This document shows positions 12,938 through 25,445 of a DNA stretch of 64,000 nucleotides, in pieces (the first letter of the stretch is position 1; every line of letters starts with the position of its first letter). The translations under genes and the position numbers were made by a program. This DNA comes from Saccharum officinarum (taxonomy: Eukaryota; Streptophyta; Magnoliopsida; Poales; Poaceae). The notes under the pieces were generated by a model. That model saw only the letters and a program-made list of their open reading frames with translations, had not been told where the DNA came from and did not search any database. The DNA is taken from the NCBI GenBank assembly GCA_020631735.1, contig CM036159.1, positions 94,412,656-94,476,655 of the forward strand, given 5' to 3'.

Positions 12938-14193
12938 TGTTGATATTTGTTAACGCACATAGAAAGGATCCACAAGCGCACGGATATCGGTGAGCATTTC
13001 ACCCGGGAGATATTTCTAGAGTATTGTATTTATTTATCCGCAAGGAGAAAGCGTGCGATGACTAACCTAAATCTATATTTAACCCCTAGGCCGCACAACA
13101 AGGTAGCGAATATATAAGCGATTAGAGAAGATTACGACGATAGTCTGGTTCCAACCTTTGGTAAGCTATAAAACTATTAGTCTATGGGGACATACCGATG
13201 GAAAAGAGACACCACAGAGGATGCTTAACCAGGGCACTTAATCCTACCAATCCTTCTAACAGGATGTGGGGTACAAAGGAAGCAACGGGATTGTCATGTC
13301 CCGCACTACTACCACGGATCTACCTAGACAGGGGATATCTATGAGTATCTCTAGCCTAAGCACCATGCTTACGCTATAGACGATTACCCTATCCTCTACC
13401 ATGGAAGAGAATAAAGTAAACTCGTAAACCATAGAACAATAATAACAACGTACTTACTTAGTATTGAAAGTTGAATTACCGAAGAATCCTAGAACCAAGC
13501 CTCGGGTTAGGAGACTTGATCCCGCAAGTACAAGCCAGAGAGGAGACACCGACATGCTAGGCTTCCTCCAACTCATCCCTCCACTCTAACTCTCTCAATC
13601 TAGAAGAAGAACTCTAATCTCACATAGAGACTACAAAGCTAATCTCTCTTATATGTGCCCTAAGAGAGAGAATCCATTCAATGGACCCCTCTCAGCTAAT
13701 CTCAATTGGAAATAATGATTTAGGGTTTTAAGGGTTGCCTCCTCCAGGGGCTAGGGGCCTTGCTTATATAGCCCTGTAGGAAGCACCACAGCCCTCGGAT
13801 CAAACTGACCTTGATCTACGATTATTATTGATCCTCAAAGGCGGTGGAGGCAGGATCCAGGAGGTGGAGCCTAATTGGCTCTGTAGCCCGGGCGCCCACC
13901 CCAACCCTTGGGCGGCCGCCCTGCTCTCGGGCCCGTTTCGCCTTTGGTTTGTTTCTAGAGTCTTCTCATAACTTCCAGATTACAGAAAAGTTATGCGTGG
14001 CCCTGTTGTCTCTATGTAAACCTGACATGTGGGCCTTCCTTGGTTCTTTTCAGCTGACACCCTGTAGAAACAGACATTCACCAAAACTCATGGAATTATA
14101 TCAGTAGACCCCCTATATCTAAGTGGTAATTATTGTTTAGTCTTTTTTCATGCTATGCTGATGGTTAAAAATTATACTTATCTACCGTCAACA
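12938..14193 (-). mobile_element. 3' LTR (1,256 bp) of the Athila-like element
   Basis: On the + strand it runs from TGTTGATATTTGTTAACGCAC to TATCTACCGTCAACA. It pairs with the LTR at 20048-21312. It is the 3' LTR because the polypurine tract adjoins it on the minus strand. In a stretch of about 365 bp the two LTRs differ at roughly 22 positions, about 6%, so the insertion is not recent. The frame at 13844-14107 has no known domain. Confidence 0.88.
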
Positions 14194-14207
14194 AACTCCC
14201 CCAAGCT
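14194..14207 (-). other. Polypurine tract of the Athila-like element
   Basis: On the minus strand this reads AGCTTGGGGGAGTT, directly upstream of the 3' LTR start TGTTGACGG. This is the expected position and composition of the second-strand primer site. Confidence 0.8.
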
Positions 14208-17200
14208 TACCCTTTGCTCGTGGGAGCAAAGATAAACTCAGTGATGGATCAAGAGTTGCTACAATGCTTTCACGCCTCAAAAGTACACATGCGTTCAAAC
14301 AAGAACTCTCCTCCGGATTAGAATGAACTATCCTGACTTCAAACTTACCCATATTACCTTTTACCTTGGGGCTTGTAGCCATCACTTGGGTCTTGAGCAG
14401 TTGAAAGACAGAATAGTCAAGTCAAGCACTATGTCTCAAGCTCTTTGATCAACCATTATTCTAGAGTTTTGCAGGGTTTTCAAATAAAACTCAGAGATTC
14501 TTGTGTATGACCCTTTCACGTCTCTCCTTTATGGTATTTCTAGATCCTCACCAAGGCATTTATGGTATATGTCTTCTCTCTTCTCTCAAAATATGTGGTA
14601 TTTTTGGCATAAGGCATAGTAACATTATACCTTCTCTCTCACCTTATTTCTAATAGGTCTATCTGGAGCTCATAGGTGGGAGACAAGGAATCCATACTTG
14701 CAAACATTTATTGCATAGTCAGACACATGGATCCAGAGGGACAAGTCCGGCCATACAGTCAAATCAAGATGTGCATGTGTGTGATCCTAATATGGGCTGA
14801 GTGGATATGTATATAGTGGTAATGATGGTGGATGTAAGTGGAAATGAAGGGGTAGATGAAAAATGGTGAATATCTATTTCTACTTTTGCTCCTTGAAAGA
14901 AATTTATACCTCTCTTAAACTTTGAAGAACTTGCTGAGAACTTGGGTTGCTAAAAAATTTCTCATAATTAGGACCCTTGTCCTTTTATTCTCTCTTTTCT
15001 TTTTTTCTTCTTCTTTTTTCTCTTTTTTTTAAAGGAACTGAATACGATGGAATAATTCCCAAGTATCTTTTTGGAAACATAGATAAGAGATAGCAACAGA
15101 AATGTTGGAGCTTATAACAAAAGGGCTAGCAATGGATGAAGGGTTCTGTTCACTCCCAGTATAGGAGCAGAACAACTTGTTGGGTTGTGTCTAATAGAAA
15201 ATATTTAAATGCATACCTCTAGGGTAGAAGCAGCATAAGTAGGTGGAGTGCATGTGAATCTTGATTTTAACCGCATGACTAATCCCCTAGGGTCAACACA
15301 GACTGACCACACTCAATGCTTACAAGCAGCTAAGCTAACAAGTGAAAGTCTTTCCTAATCTAGTAAGCATGTATATATGGCTGTGGTAGGAATTAAACTC
15401 TCATCATACAAGAACTCATCATGCAGGATTTTTAATTTTCAAAGATAAATTCTCCAGAACTCTAGTATCTCTAGGAGCATGATAAACAGCAGCTCAAAAA
15501 CCTTCCCATATCATATCCGCCAACTACCTAGACTTAGATCAAGCATTTGCTACCCACGAGTTTCAGGTTCAGAGCAAATCTTAGATCAAAACAGTTGTGT
15601 CTAAAACTCAGGAGAGTTCGAGGTTGAAAACTAGGTACTTGAAAGGAATTATGGCAGAGCAACTATTCATCATTTCCATGCAGAATGTTCAAGATTCTTC
15701 TTTTATTAACAACTTCTTTAAGAACAAAGACAAGCAAACTAGACACACCCTTTTTATTTTTTTCTATTATTTTAGAACATTATTATTACTAAATAAGAAA
15801 ACTCATAAAGAATAAGGTAAAACTGAGAGAGGAAAATACTTAGCTGGATACATGGGGGTGCTTTCCCCCAAGCTGGATGTTAACGTAGTCGCTCAATCTT
15901 ATGAAGTGGCAGACTGGCAGCGGGGATGTTCTTCCTCCTCTAGTGGAGCATTAATTGATGTTGATGATTGTTGAGACAGTGCTCCACCAGTGGATAGAAC
16001 ATCCACTTGCTTGTTGGCTCTTCTTGGTCCTTCAAATCCTGTGGAATTCAAATAGACAACAAAACTTCTGGAATAGATTAAGCGTTAGTGGTTGGCCACT
16101 CGAGCCTTAATTGTCCAGAGTTTTTAAGATTGTTCTTGATTCTTTTAAGCAGAGTTTCAATAGGATTTCTCTCAAATATTTTTTATATTTTTTTAATGCA
16201 GAGAAAGTCTAACAAGATGAATGCATATTTATTTTTATTTTACACCACCACAGTGAATATTCCTATGGGTCCTTATAATTTATGATGCAGCAAAGCAAAC
16301 ATATATTTATTTTATTTTCTAATGCAATGCTAATGCAGAAAAGTAAACATGCTAAAAGGAGAATGATTATGCAACTGCTGGAAAGTAACTACGTGAAAAG
16401 GAAAACTGATGCAATGCTAAAAAAGGATAAATATGGATAACTACCGATTTTACCTTTCGACAAGGGTTCAGTGTTTTTAGATTCCTTGAACAGGACCTCT
16501 TACCATGTTCATTCTGTAGGTGCACCATCTAGTCCCATAGTAGAGACCTTGATAGCTTGCACCTCTTGAGATGGTGTCACCCATGTTCCTTGCTCTTCCA
16601 GCAGTTTGAAGTGAAGTACTAGTTGTGGAAACTGACAACATCTTGCTCATTGTACATGTTCATAGGTCCAGGATCTTCACTTGTAGGATTCTTGGGGAGT
16701 TGACAAGCTCCTCTACTGTTGTGTTCAAAGTGGGTCCTGCTCATAGAGACAAGGCAAAGATCAAGTGCATGGGCTCTGTTGGTGGAAAAACACCAACAGA
16801 ACCAAAAGTTTATTCTTCTCTAACCTTAGACATATTGAGCAAGATAAAGTTGATGTTTATGTGTTTTGCTTGAACTTGATATGGGTGATAGGATCAAACA
16901 ATGAGCATGAATGTAGCATTAAATCAATTGGGCAGATCAAATTTCTTAACCTTATGGAAGGATAGTCTATCTATGCATATTGTGTAATGATTTCATGATT
17001 ATGACTATCAACTTCCAAAGAAAAGATGTGCAATCATTTCAGATCATTGAGTTAAGATTATAAGATCAAGAAAGTGGTGAAAGGAACAAAGATTAGAGAA
17101 CTAAGCATGTTGAGTTAATTAGGTTGGGTCAAATGAGGTTGTAACTCAAACATGGTTGGTTCTCTATTTATGTGTATACCAGCATCAAGGAAAGGATTTT

Positions 17201-20021
17201 AATGTGATGATCACTAACCTTAGGATATTACCTTTAATATTGGAGCGTGCTGGCACTATAACACCTTGTGGAAGCTTTTCTTCATTGGCTGTTCTTGTTC
17301 TTTTGTTCATGCGCCAATGTCTTCTCTGTTGCACTCCTTTCTTACATTTAGTAATGCCATGTTTTGTTCTCTCTTTAATTTGTGCTTGGACCGTTGCTCT
17401 TCTTATTGTTTTCCTGTGAATCATTAGTAGACACACATACCTGAAGGAGTATACAAGTAATGATAGGGCATTGTTGTCACAAAGCTAAGGGTCAGTTTTT
17501 ATGCTATAGAAAATTTATTTGAACATACTAGCACAGAAACATTCACTTTTACTTCTTTTCTAGAGGATTGATTTTATCTTATATTTGATTATCATATATA
17601 GGCATTATGAAATAACTCAAACTTATAGAAATAAAACAATAGTTAATTGAGAGATTGCAAACTAGCATGTAGAGCGATGAGAGCATGATAGGAGGAAGGT
17701 CATGGTTGGATCATCTAAAGGAGTTGGCCTTCCTTCCTCATGCATCAACTTTTCAATCTAGTGAGGGTGCAGAAAGTTGCATGCTCTCCTCATGTCAATT
17801 TCCTGGAGTGCTTTGATTGTGGATCTTGTTTTGTGGCACTCTTCTTCTTTCTCTTTGGCTATGAATGAGTTGTGTCTCCCTTGTGCAAGATTATTCTGTC
17901 TCTCTTCATCTCCAGTATGAGTTCATCTCAGGACTTTCCCATTTTGAATTTTGGAAGTTTCTCTGCAAGGGTTAGTCTAACAAAATATACCATTGTCTTT
18001 ACTAGCAGTTTTTTAGTTCAATAACCAAACTAGACTCCATGTCTAATCAGATTAAGGAAGGTTGTTTAACCTAAGCACCATGCTTAATTTAAAAGCCAAT
18101 AGAAGCATGTACACTACTTCTAAACTAACACTTACTAGGGTAGACAAGGGTAGCATGAAAGCATTATAGAGATTTACTCAAACAGTGATGAAAGAGGATG
18201 ATTGTTGTTTAGCAAATTGAGCATGTCTTAAAGGTAGGGACAACCATGATAATGTAGCAACATGGCAAGAAATGTATTTATGGAAGTCTACCCCCAAGCT
18301 TGAATTTTGCAAAATTAAGATTGGATTAATGTAATTCAATGTTGCATAATGATTGGTTGGTCATACCTTTCATTTGTCGTTCCTTCAATCTTTTTGCTCC
18401 AACCTAGAATGGTTAGTGACAAGAATACCCGAAGGAATATTTTCACAATTATAACTCTATGCTCATTTCACAAGGGCAGCGCAGCAGAAAGGTGAATACT
18501 CATGTCATGGTCTGAACAGTGCTTGTTTTAGAACACTAAGCTTGTCCTTAGGAAACCTTCAAGATATGAATTGGCAAAGTGGTTTCCCCTCTAGCACTAA
18601 TTTATGTGTACTAATCTCAAGATTCAACACAACGAGATCTACAATGTTTATGATAAACTTATGTGTCTTCAACCACCCTTTCAAAATCTTTAGGAACAGA
18701 GAGCATAAGGGGGTTGAAGATCTCATGTGGGGCAATGTTAGAGAGACTAAGTGAATCAGGAGATTTCTTATACAAGCAAGGACTTGATAGGGTTTTTATA
18801 AAGTAGCTTCCTTATTCATTGAAGTCTCCATCATTTTCAACTTCCAAGGGTGATTCGGCATAAATGTCTAAAATTTCCCTTGTATTGCCTCTCGAGTAGG
18901 TCTCATATAAGGACTCGCCTACACATTCAATAGAAATAGCACATAGGTTTTTAATGCTCTTTTGCCATTGATGTTGCTCTTCTCGATCCTCCTTATGGTC
19001 TTGATGAATCCTATGCTTTAGATGTCTCGGTGGATTTCTAGGATCGCTCAGGAGAAAGAGCATAGGAAGATTCATAGGGATCAAGGATGGGTTTAAAGAT
19101 GAATTTGAATTTCATATCTAATGTGGGCATAGAAGGGGAGAAGATAGGAGTGGATTCTAGATGGCTTTGCTCTCCTTCTATGGCATCACTTGACATGCCA
19201 TCCTTGAGTCTTTCTAAATGTCCTTCAAAGGGATTGGATTTGAAAAGCTTCCAAAGAGATCCCTTCTTGAAAAGATTCAAACTATATGTACTAAAAGGTC
19301 TCTCATGAAGCGGGAAGTTTATGCTCCTCCCAAAATCATTGGAAAGGATTTCCAAGGGTAGAATTTCTTCTTCCCTCAGAGGATTTTAGAGTACAACTGG
19401 TTTGAGATGGATAGCCAAATCATGGGATTGGAAAGTTTGTAATATGGCTATGAAAACTTCCTCTTCTAGTTTGGGGGATGATTCCTTCTTTACCTCTAGG
19501 AGTTTATCATGAAGGCTAGTGCAAGGAGTGTATCTACTAATAAGGATAAACCTTGCTCCAATAACGGATAAAGAAAGGAAAACTCCTCTAAAGGCAATAT
19601 TATTAAGACCCGTATAAAAATATTGAAGAAGAACAGGGTCTTATAAGGCTAGGTCTAAACCTAAATTTATAAGACGCTTGAAAGATTCCCTTAGTGTAGC
19701 CAAAAGTTCATTATCTCCTTGATCAAAACATAAGACCTTTGGTTCATTACCTTCTTGATAAGAAGATAGGACCTTAGCTGTAGGAAAGGGTTGGTTTTGA
19801 CCTATTGCAACCAAACATGGGTGTAGCTCATAGCTAGATGTGAGAATCATGGGTTCTAATGGCTCTAAGCTTTGGTTCATGGGTGCAAGATATTGATAGA
19901 TAGGCACGGAATTTGGGTTATCCATAAGGATAGAAAAGAAAAGGCAAAAGGAAAAGAGAAAAAGATAAAAGTATAATACAAGGTTAAGCAAGACTTAAGG
20001 TTAACTCAGCTGACGTCTTTC
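14208..20021 (-). mobile_element. Internal region of the Athila-like element, with no intact coding capacity
   Basis: The longest minus-strand frames are 116 codons (19991-19641), 105 codons (19355-19038) and 90 codons (19084-18812). The first lies just after the primer-binding site, where gag would start. From an internal Met at about 19925 it reads MDNPNSVPIYQYLAPMNQS, but I see no capsid or zinc-knuckle signature. The frames at 15597-15815, 16088-16285, 16625-16965 and 17156-17436 are AT-rich and unassigned. There is a long pyrimidine run near 14990-15030, a perfect hairpin at 16776-16799, and extra polypurine-like tracts near 15863 and 18289. It reads as a deleted or degenerate non-autonomous interior. 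Confidence 0.7.
16776..16799. other. Perfect 9-bp inverted repeat with 6-nt loop
   Basis: CTGTTGGTG, then GAAAAA, then CACCAACAG. It forms a hairpin in either strand's transcript and lies mid-way in the Athila-like interior. Its role is unknown. Confidence 0.7.
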
Positions 20022-20039
20022 TCCCCGGCAACGGTGCCA
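20022..20039 (-). other. Primer-binding site of the Athila-like element
   Basis: On the minus strand this reads TGGCACCGTTGCCGGGGA, eight bases downstream of the 5' LTR end. It fits the Athila/Tat-type site except for one G-to-A change in the GGCGCC core. Confidence 0.8.
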
Positions 20040-20047
20040 CAAATGCT

Positions 20048-21312
20048 TGTTGATATTTGTTAACGCACACAGAAAAGGATCCGCAAGCACTACAAGCGTC
20101 TTATATCGGTGAGCATTTCACCCGGGAGATATTTCTAGAGTATCGTATTTGTTTATCCACAAGGAGGAACGTGTGATGACTAACCTAAATCTATACTTAA
20201 TCCCTGGGCCGCACTACAAGGTAGCAAAGATATAAGCGATTAGAGAAGATTACGATGATGGTCTGGTTCCAACCTATGCTAAGCAATGAAACTATTGGTC
20301 TATGGGGACATACCGATGGAAAAGAGACACCACAGAGGATGCTTAACCAGGGCACTTAATCCTACCAATCCTTCTAATGGGATGTGGGGTACAAAGGAAG
20401 CAATGGGATTGTCACGTCCCGCGCCACTACCACGGATCCGGCCAGACAGGGGATATCTACAAGTATCTCTAGCCTAAGCACCATGCTTACGCTACAGACG
20501 ATTACCCTACCCTCTACCATGGAAGAGAATAAAGTAAATTCGTAAACCATAGAACAATAATAACAACGTACTTACTTAGTATTGAAAGTTGAATTACTGA
20601 AGAATCCTAGAACCAAGCCTCGGGTTAGGAGACTTGATCCCGCAGGTACAAGCCGGAGAGGAGACACGGACATGCCGGGCTTCCTCCAACTCCTCCCTCC
20701 ACTCTAACTCTCTCAATCTACAAGAAGAACTCTAATCTCACATGGAGACTACAAAGCTAATCTCTCTTATATGTGCCCTAAGAGAGAGGATCCATTCAAG
20801 GGACCCCTCTCAGCTGATCCCAACTGGAAATAATGAATTAGGGTTTTAAGGGATGCCTCCTCCAGGGGCTAGGGGCCTTGCTTATATAGCCCTCTAGGAA
20901 GCACCACAGCCCTCGGATCAAACCGACCTTGATCTACGATTATTATTGATCCTCAAAGGCTATAGAGGCAAGATCCAGGAGGTGGAGCCTGATTGGCTTT
21001 GCAGCCCGGGCGCCCGCCCCGACCCTTAGGCTGCCGCCCGGCTCTCGGCCCTGTTTCGCCTCCGGTTTGTTTCTAGAGTCTTCTCATATCTTCCAGATTA
21101 CAGAAAAGTTATGCGTGGCCCTATTGTCTCTATGTAAACCTGACATGTGGACCTTCCTTGGTTCTTTTCAGCTGACACCCTGCCGAAACAGACATTCACC
21201 AAAACTCATGGAATTATATCAGTAGACCCCCTATATCTAAGTGGTAATTATTGTTTAGTCCTTTTTCATGCTATGTTGATGGTAAAAAAATGATACTTAT
21301 CTACCGTCAACA
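20048..21312 (-). mobile_element. 5' LTR (1,265 bp) of the Athila-like element
   Basis: This is the partner of 12938-14193, with the same TGTTGATATTTG and ACCGTCAACA ends. It adjoins the primer-binding site at 20022-20039. It is nine bases longer than the other LTR, partly from a small insertion near its left end (around CACTACAAGCGTCTT). The frame at 20286-20477 is LTR sequence and not a gene. Confidence 0.88.
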
Positions 21313-21588
21313 GTGACGAAGGTACCATAGGCTCAAAAATCGTTTTGGATGCACCCGATGGAACACCTAGGTGATGTGGGTCGTGTGGAATCTTTTTTCG
21401 GCCCGTTTGGAGTCGGTGTTACAGTCAGTGCAAGATAGGTGCACAGTTTGCACTAAATGTACCAAAGGCTCAGAAATCGCTTTGGACGCACCCGATGGTA
21501 CTCTTAGGTGATGAGGCTCAACTGGAATATCATTTCGGTCCGTTTGAAGATAGTGCTAAGCTTGATGCAAGATAAGTGCATGGTTTTG
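21313..21588 (+). repeat. Last two + orientation satellite monomers before the inversion
   Basis: The segment has A/B dimer sequence in + orientation, including GCAAGATAGGTGCACAGTTTGC and TGCAAGATAAGTGCATGG. It stops within GTGCATGGTTT at about 21586, where reverse-complement satellite begins. Confidence 0.88.
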
Positions 21589-21592
21589 GTAC
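21581..21592. other. Orientation switch (inversion junction) in the satellite
   Basis: Left of here monomers read GTGCACGGTTTGCGCC on the + strand. Right of here they read GGCGCAAACCGTGCAC. The join is TGCATGGTTTTGGTACGTTC, in which the forward phrase TGGTTTGCG is cut after TGGTTT and the reversed phrase TGGTACGTTCGGCG begins. No other element lies between, so this is a direct satellite-satellite join. From here to 64,000 all satellite is inverted. Confidence 0.9.
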
Positions 21593-24490
21593 GTTCGGCG
21601 CAAACCGTGCACCTATCTTGCACCGACACTAAGACCGTCTCTTAACGCACTGAAATGTGATTCCGCAAGACCCATGTCACCTAGGAGTTCCATCTTGTTT
21701 GTCCAAAAAATTTCTGAACCTATGGAACGTTCGGTGCAAACCGTGCACCTATCTTGCGTCAAGATTAGCACTATCTCCAAATGGACTGAAACAAGCTTCC
21801 AGTTGAGCCTCATAATCTTGGAGTACCATTTGTTTCATTCAAAATGATTACCGAGTGTACGGTATGTTCGGCGCAAACCGTGCACCTATCTTGCACCGAC
21901 ACTAACACCCTCTCCGAACCGACCGAAACAAGGTTCGCCATGACCCACGTCACCTAGGAGTTCCATCGGGTGTGTCCAAAACAATTTCTGAGCCAATGAT
22001 ACGTTCGGCACAAACCGTGCACCTATCTTGTGTCAAGATTAGCACTATCGCCAAACAGTCCGAGATGAGCTTCCCCTTGAGCCTTGTCACCTAAGAGTAC
22101 ATCGGGTGCGTCCAAAACAATTTCTGGTCCTATGGTACGTTTGCCACAAACTATGCACCTATCTTGCATCATGATTAGTATATCTCCAAACGGACTAAAA
22201 TGAGCTTCCACTTGAGCCTCGTGTCCTAAGAGTACCATGGGGTGCGTCCAAAATGATTCATGTGCCAATTCTATGTTTGGCGCAAACCGTGCACCTATCT
22301 TATACTGACACTAACACCGTCTCCAAATGGACCGAAACAAGATTGGACATGACCCACTTCACCTAGGAGTTCCTTCGGGTGCGTCCAAAACGATTTCTGA
22401 GCCTTTGGTACGTTCAGCGCAAACCGTGCACCTATCTTGCATTAAGATTAGCACTATCTCCAAACGGACCAAAATGAGCTTCCACTTGAGCCTCGTCACC
22501 AAGGAGTACCTTCGGGTGCATCCCAAACAATTTCTGAGCCTATGGTACGTTTGGCACAAACTGTGCACCTATCTTGCACTGACACTAACACCTTCTCGGA
22601 ACAGACCAAAACGAGATTCGACAAGACCCATGTCACCTAGGAGTTCCATTGGTATCGTCCAAAACAATTTCCGAACCGATGGTACATTCGGCACAAACCG
22701 TGCACCTATCATACGTAAAGATTAGCACTATCTCCAAACGGACTGAAACGAGCTTCCACTTGAGCCTCGTAATCTAGGAGTACCATTTGTTTCGACCACA
22801 ATGGTTATCGAGCCTACGGTACGTTCGGCGCAAACCGTGCACATATCTTACCTCGACTGTAACACCATCTCCGAACGGACCGATACAAGATTCGCCATGA
22901 CCCACGTCAGCTAGGAGTTCTATCAGGTGCGTCCAAAACGATTTTTGAGCCTATGATACTTTCGCGCAAACTGTGCTCCTATCTTGCATCAAGATTATCA
23001 CTATCTCCAAACGGACCGCAATGAGCTTCCACTTGAGCCACATCACCTAGGAGTACCATCTGTTTCATCCAAAACGATCCCTGAGCCTATGGTATGTTTG
23101 CCACAAACTATGCACCTATCTTGCGCCATGATTAGCATATCTCCAAACGGACTAAAACGAGCTTTCACTTGAGCCCCGTCTCCTAGGAGTACGATGGGGG
23201 TGCGTCCAAAATGATTCCTGTGCCTATTGTACGTTCGGCACAAATCGTGCACCTATCTTACAATGACACTAACACCGTCTCCAAATGGACCAAAACGAGA
23301 TTAGACATGACCCACTTCACCTTGGAGTTCCACAAGTTGCATCCAAAAATGATTTTTGAGCCTATGGTACATTCGGCACAAACTATCCACCTATCATACG
23401 TTAAGATTAGCACTATCTCCAAACATATAGAAATTAGCTTCCACATGAGGCTCGTCACCAAGGAGTACCGTCGGGTGCGTCCAAAATAATTTTCTGAGCC
23501 TATGATACATTTGGCGCAAACCGTGCCCATATCTTGCACCGGCACTAACACTTTCTCTGAACGGACTGAAATGAGATTCCAAAAGTCCCACGTCACGTAG
23601 GAGCTCCATCGGGTGTGTCCAATACAATTTCTTAACCTATGGGACGTTTAGCGCAAACCGTGCACCTATCTTGCTCAAGATTAGCACTATCTCCAAACGG
23701 ACTGAAACAAGCTTCCACTTGAGCCTCGTAATCATGGAGTACCATTTGTTTCGTCTAAAATGATTACCGAGCCTACAGTACGTTCGGAGCAAACTATGCA
23801 CCTATCTTGCACCGACACTAACACCCTCTCCAAACCGACAGAAACAAGATTCGCCATGACCCACGTCACCTGGGAGTTCCATCAGGTGCGTCCAGAACAA
23901 TTTCAAAGCCAATGATACGTTCGGCGCAAACTGTGTTCCTATCTTGCGTCAAGATTAGCACTATCTGAAATAAGCTTTGACTTGAGCCTCGTCACCTAGG
24001 AGTACATCGGGTGCGTCCAAAACAATTTCTAACCCAATGGTACGTTTGCCATAAACTGTGCACCTATCTTGCGCCATGATTAGCATATCTCCAAACGGAC
24101 TAAAATGAGCTTCCACTTGAGCCTCGTCTCCTAGGAGTACCATTGGGGTGCATCCAAAATAATTCCTGTGCCTATTATATGTTCGGTGCAAATCGTGCAC
24201 ATATCTTACATAGACACTAACACCATCTCCAAATGGACCGAAACAAGATTAGACATGACCCACTTCACCTAGGGGTTCCATTGGGTGCATCCAAAATGAT
24301 TTCTGCGCCTATGGTATGTTCAACGCAAACCGTGCAACTATCATGTGTCAAGATTAGCACTATCTCCAAATAGACCGATATGAGCTTCTACTTGAGCCTC
24401 ATCCCCGAGGAGTACCTTCGAGTGCGTCCAAAATAATTTTCTGAGCCTATGGTACATTTGGCGCAAACCGTGCACCTATCTTGCACTGAC
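21589..24490 (-). repeat. HOR unit 1 (21 monomers), starting at the inversion junction
   Basis: The landmark ACTAAGACCGTCTCTTAACG occurs at 21628 and next at 24491, 2,863 bp apart. Between them are 21 monomers in the order (B A B A A' B A) three times. A' is recognised by CATGATTAG and CATATCTCC in place of the usual AAGATTAGCACTATCTCC. A' monomers lie near 22155, 23110 and 24057. This unit is more diverged from units 2-4 than those are from each other. Confidence 0.85.
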
Positions 24491-25445
24491 ACTAAGACCG
24501 TCTCTTAACGCACTGAAATGTGATTCCGCAAGACCCATGTCACCTAGGAGTTCCATCTTGTGTGTCCAAAAAATTTCTGAACCTATGGAACGTTCGGCGC
24601 AAACCGTGCACCTATCTTGCGTCAAGATTAGCACTATCTCCAAATGGACTGAAACAAGCTTCCAGTTGAGCCTCCTAATCTTGGAGTACCATTTGTTTCA
24701 TTCAAAATGATTACCAAGTGTACGGTATGTTCGCCGCAAACCGTGCACCAATCTTGCACCGACACTAACACCCTCTCCGAACCGACCGAAACAAGGTTCG
24801 CCATGACCCACGTCACCTAGGAGTTCCATCAGGTGCGTCCAGAACAATTTCTGAGCCAATAATACGTTTGGCACAAACCGTGCACCTATCTTGTGTCAAG
24901 ATTATCACTATCGCCAAACAGTCCGAGATGAGCTTCCCCTTGAGCCTTGTCACCTAAGAGTACATCGGGTGCGTCCAAAACAATTTCTGGCCCTATGGTA
25001 CGTTTGCCGCAAATTGTGCACCTATCTTGCGTCATGATTAGCATATCTCCAAATGGACTAAAATGAGCTTCCACTTGAGCCTCGTCTCCTAGGAATACCA
25101 TGGGGTGCGTCCAAAATTATTCCTGTGCCTATTCTATGTTTGGCGCAAACCGTGCTCCTATCTTACACTGACACTAACACCGTCTCCAAATGGACGGAAA
25201 CAAGATTAGACATGACCCACTTCACCTAGGAGTTCCATCGGGTGCGTCCAAAATGATTTTTAAGCCTATGGTATGTTCGGCGCAAACCGTGCAACTATCT
25301 TGCGTCAAGATTAGCACTATCTCCAAATAGACCGAAATGAGCTTCTACTTGAGCCTCGTCCCGAGGAGTACCTTCGAGTGCGTCCAAAATAATTTCTGAG
25401 CCTATGGTACATTTGGCGCAAACCGTGCACCTATCTTGCACTGAC
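24491..25445 (-). repeat. Extra 7-monomer block (955 bp), hybrid in origin
   Basis: The block repeats the first 7-mer of the HOR. A 183-bp stretch at 24634-24816 recurs at 25589-25771 with the same translation. Its last A monomer (about 25270-25430, with GTGCAACTATCTTGCG and GACCGAAATGAGCTTCTAC) instead resembles the last A monomer of the third 7-mer of a unit. The join is within about 25250-25290. This is the footprint of an unequal exchange offset by 7 monomers within the 21-mer. Confidence 0.8.

Larger units (their letters stand above)
12938..21312 (-). mobile_element. Non-autonomous Athila-like Ty3/gypsy LTR retrotransposon, 8,375 bp
   Basis: Two LTRs (1,256 and 1,265 bp) enclose 5,854 bp of internal DNA. 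On the minus strand the order is 5' LTR (20048-21312), primer-binding site, internal region, polypurine tract, 3' LTR (12938-14193). The primer-binding site TGGCACCGTTGCCGGGGA is the Athila/Tat-type site, one base from the TGGCGCCGTTGCCGGGGA form I associate with tRNA-Asp. Flanking pentamers are GCGAC (12933-12937) and GTGAC (21313-21317). They look like a target duplication with one later change, and both fit the satellite context. No reverse transcriptase, integrase or full gag is visible, so mobility would have needed proteins from elsewhere. Confidence 0.85.

Noticed and set aside
12938..14193. A pair of independent solo elements at 12938 and 20048
   Set aside because: The shared ends, primer site, polypurine tract and matching flanking pentamers (GCGAC/GTGAC in satellite) fit the two LTRs of one element better.
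22327..22725. A 132-codon frame recurring at 26144, 29007, 31870 and 34733 with nearly the same translation
   Set aside because: It lies wholly within the satellite, other frames on the opposite strand are equally conserved, and the conservation follows from the 2.86-kb DNA repeat. There is no domain and no gene structure.
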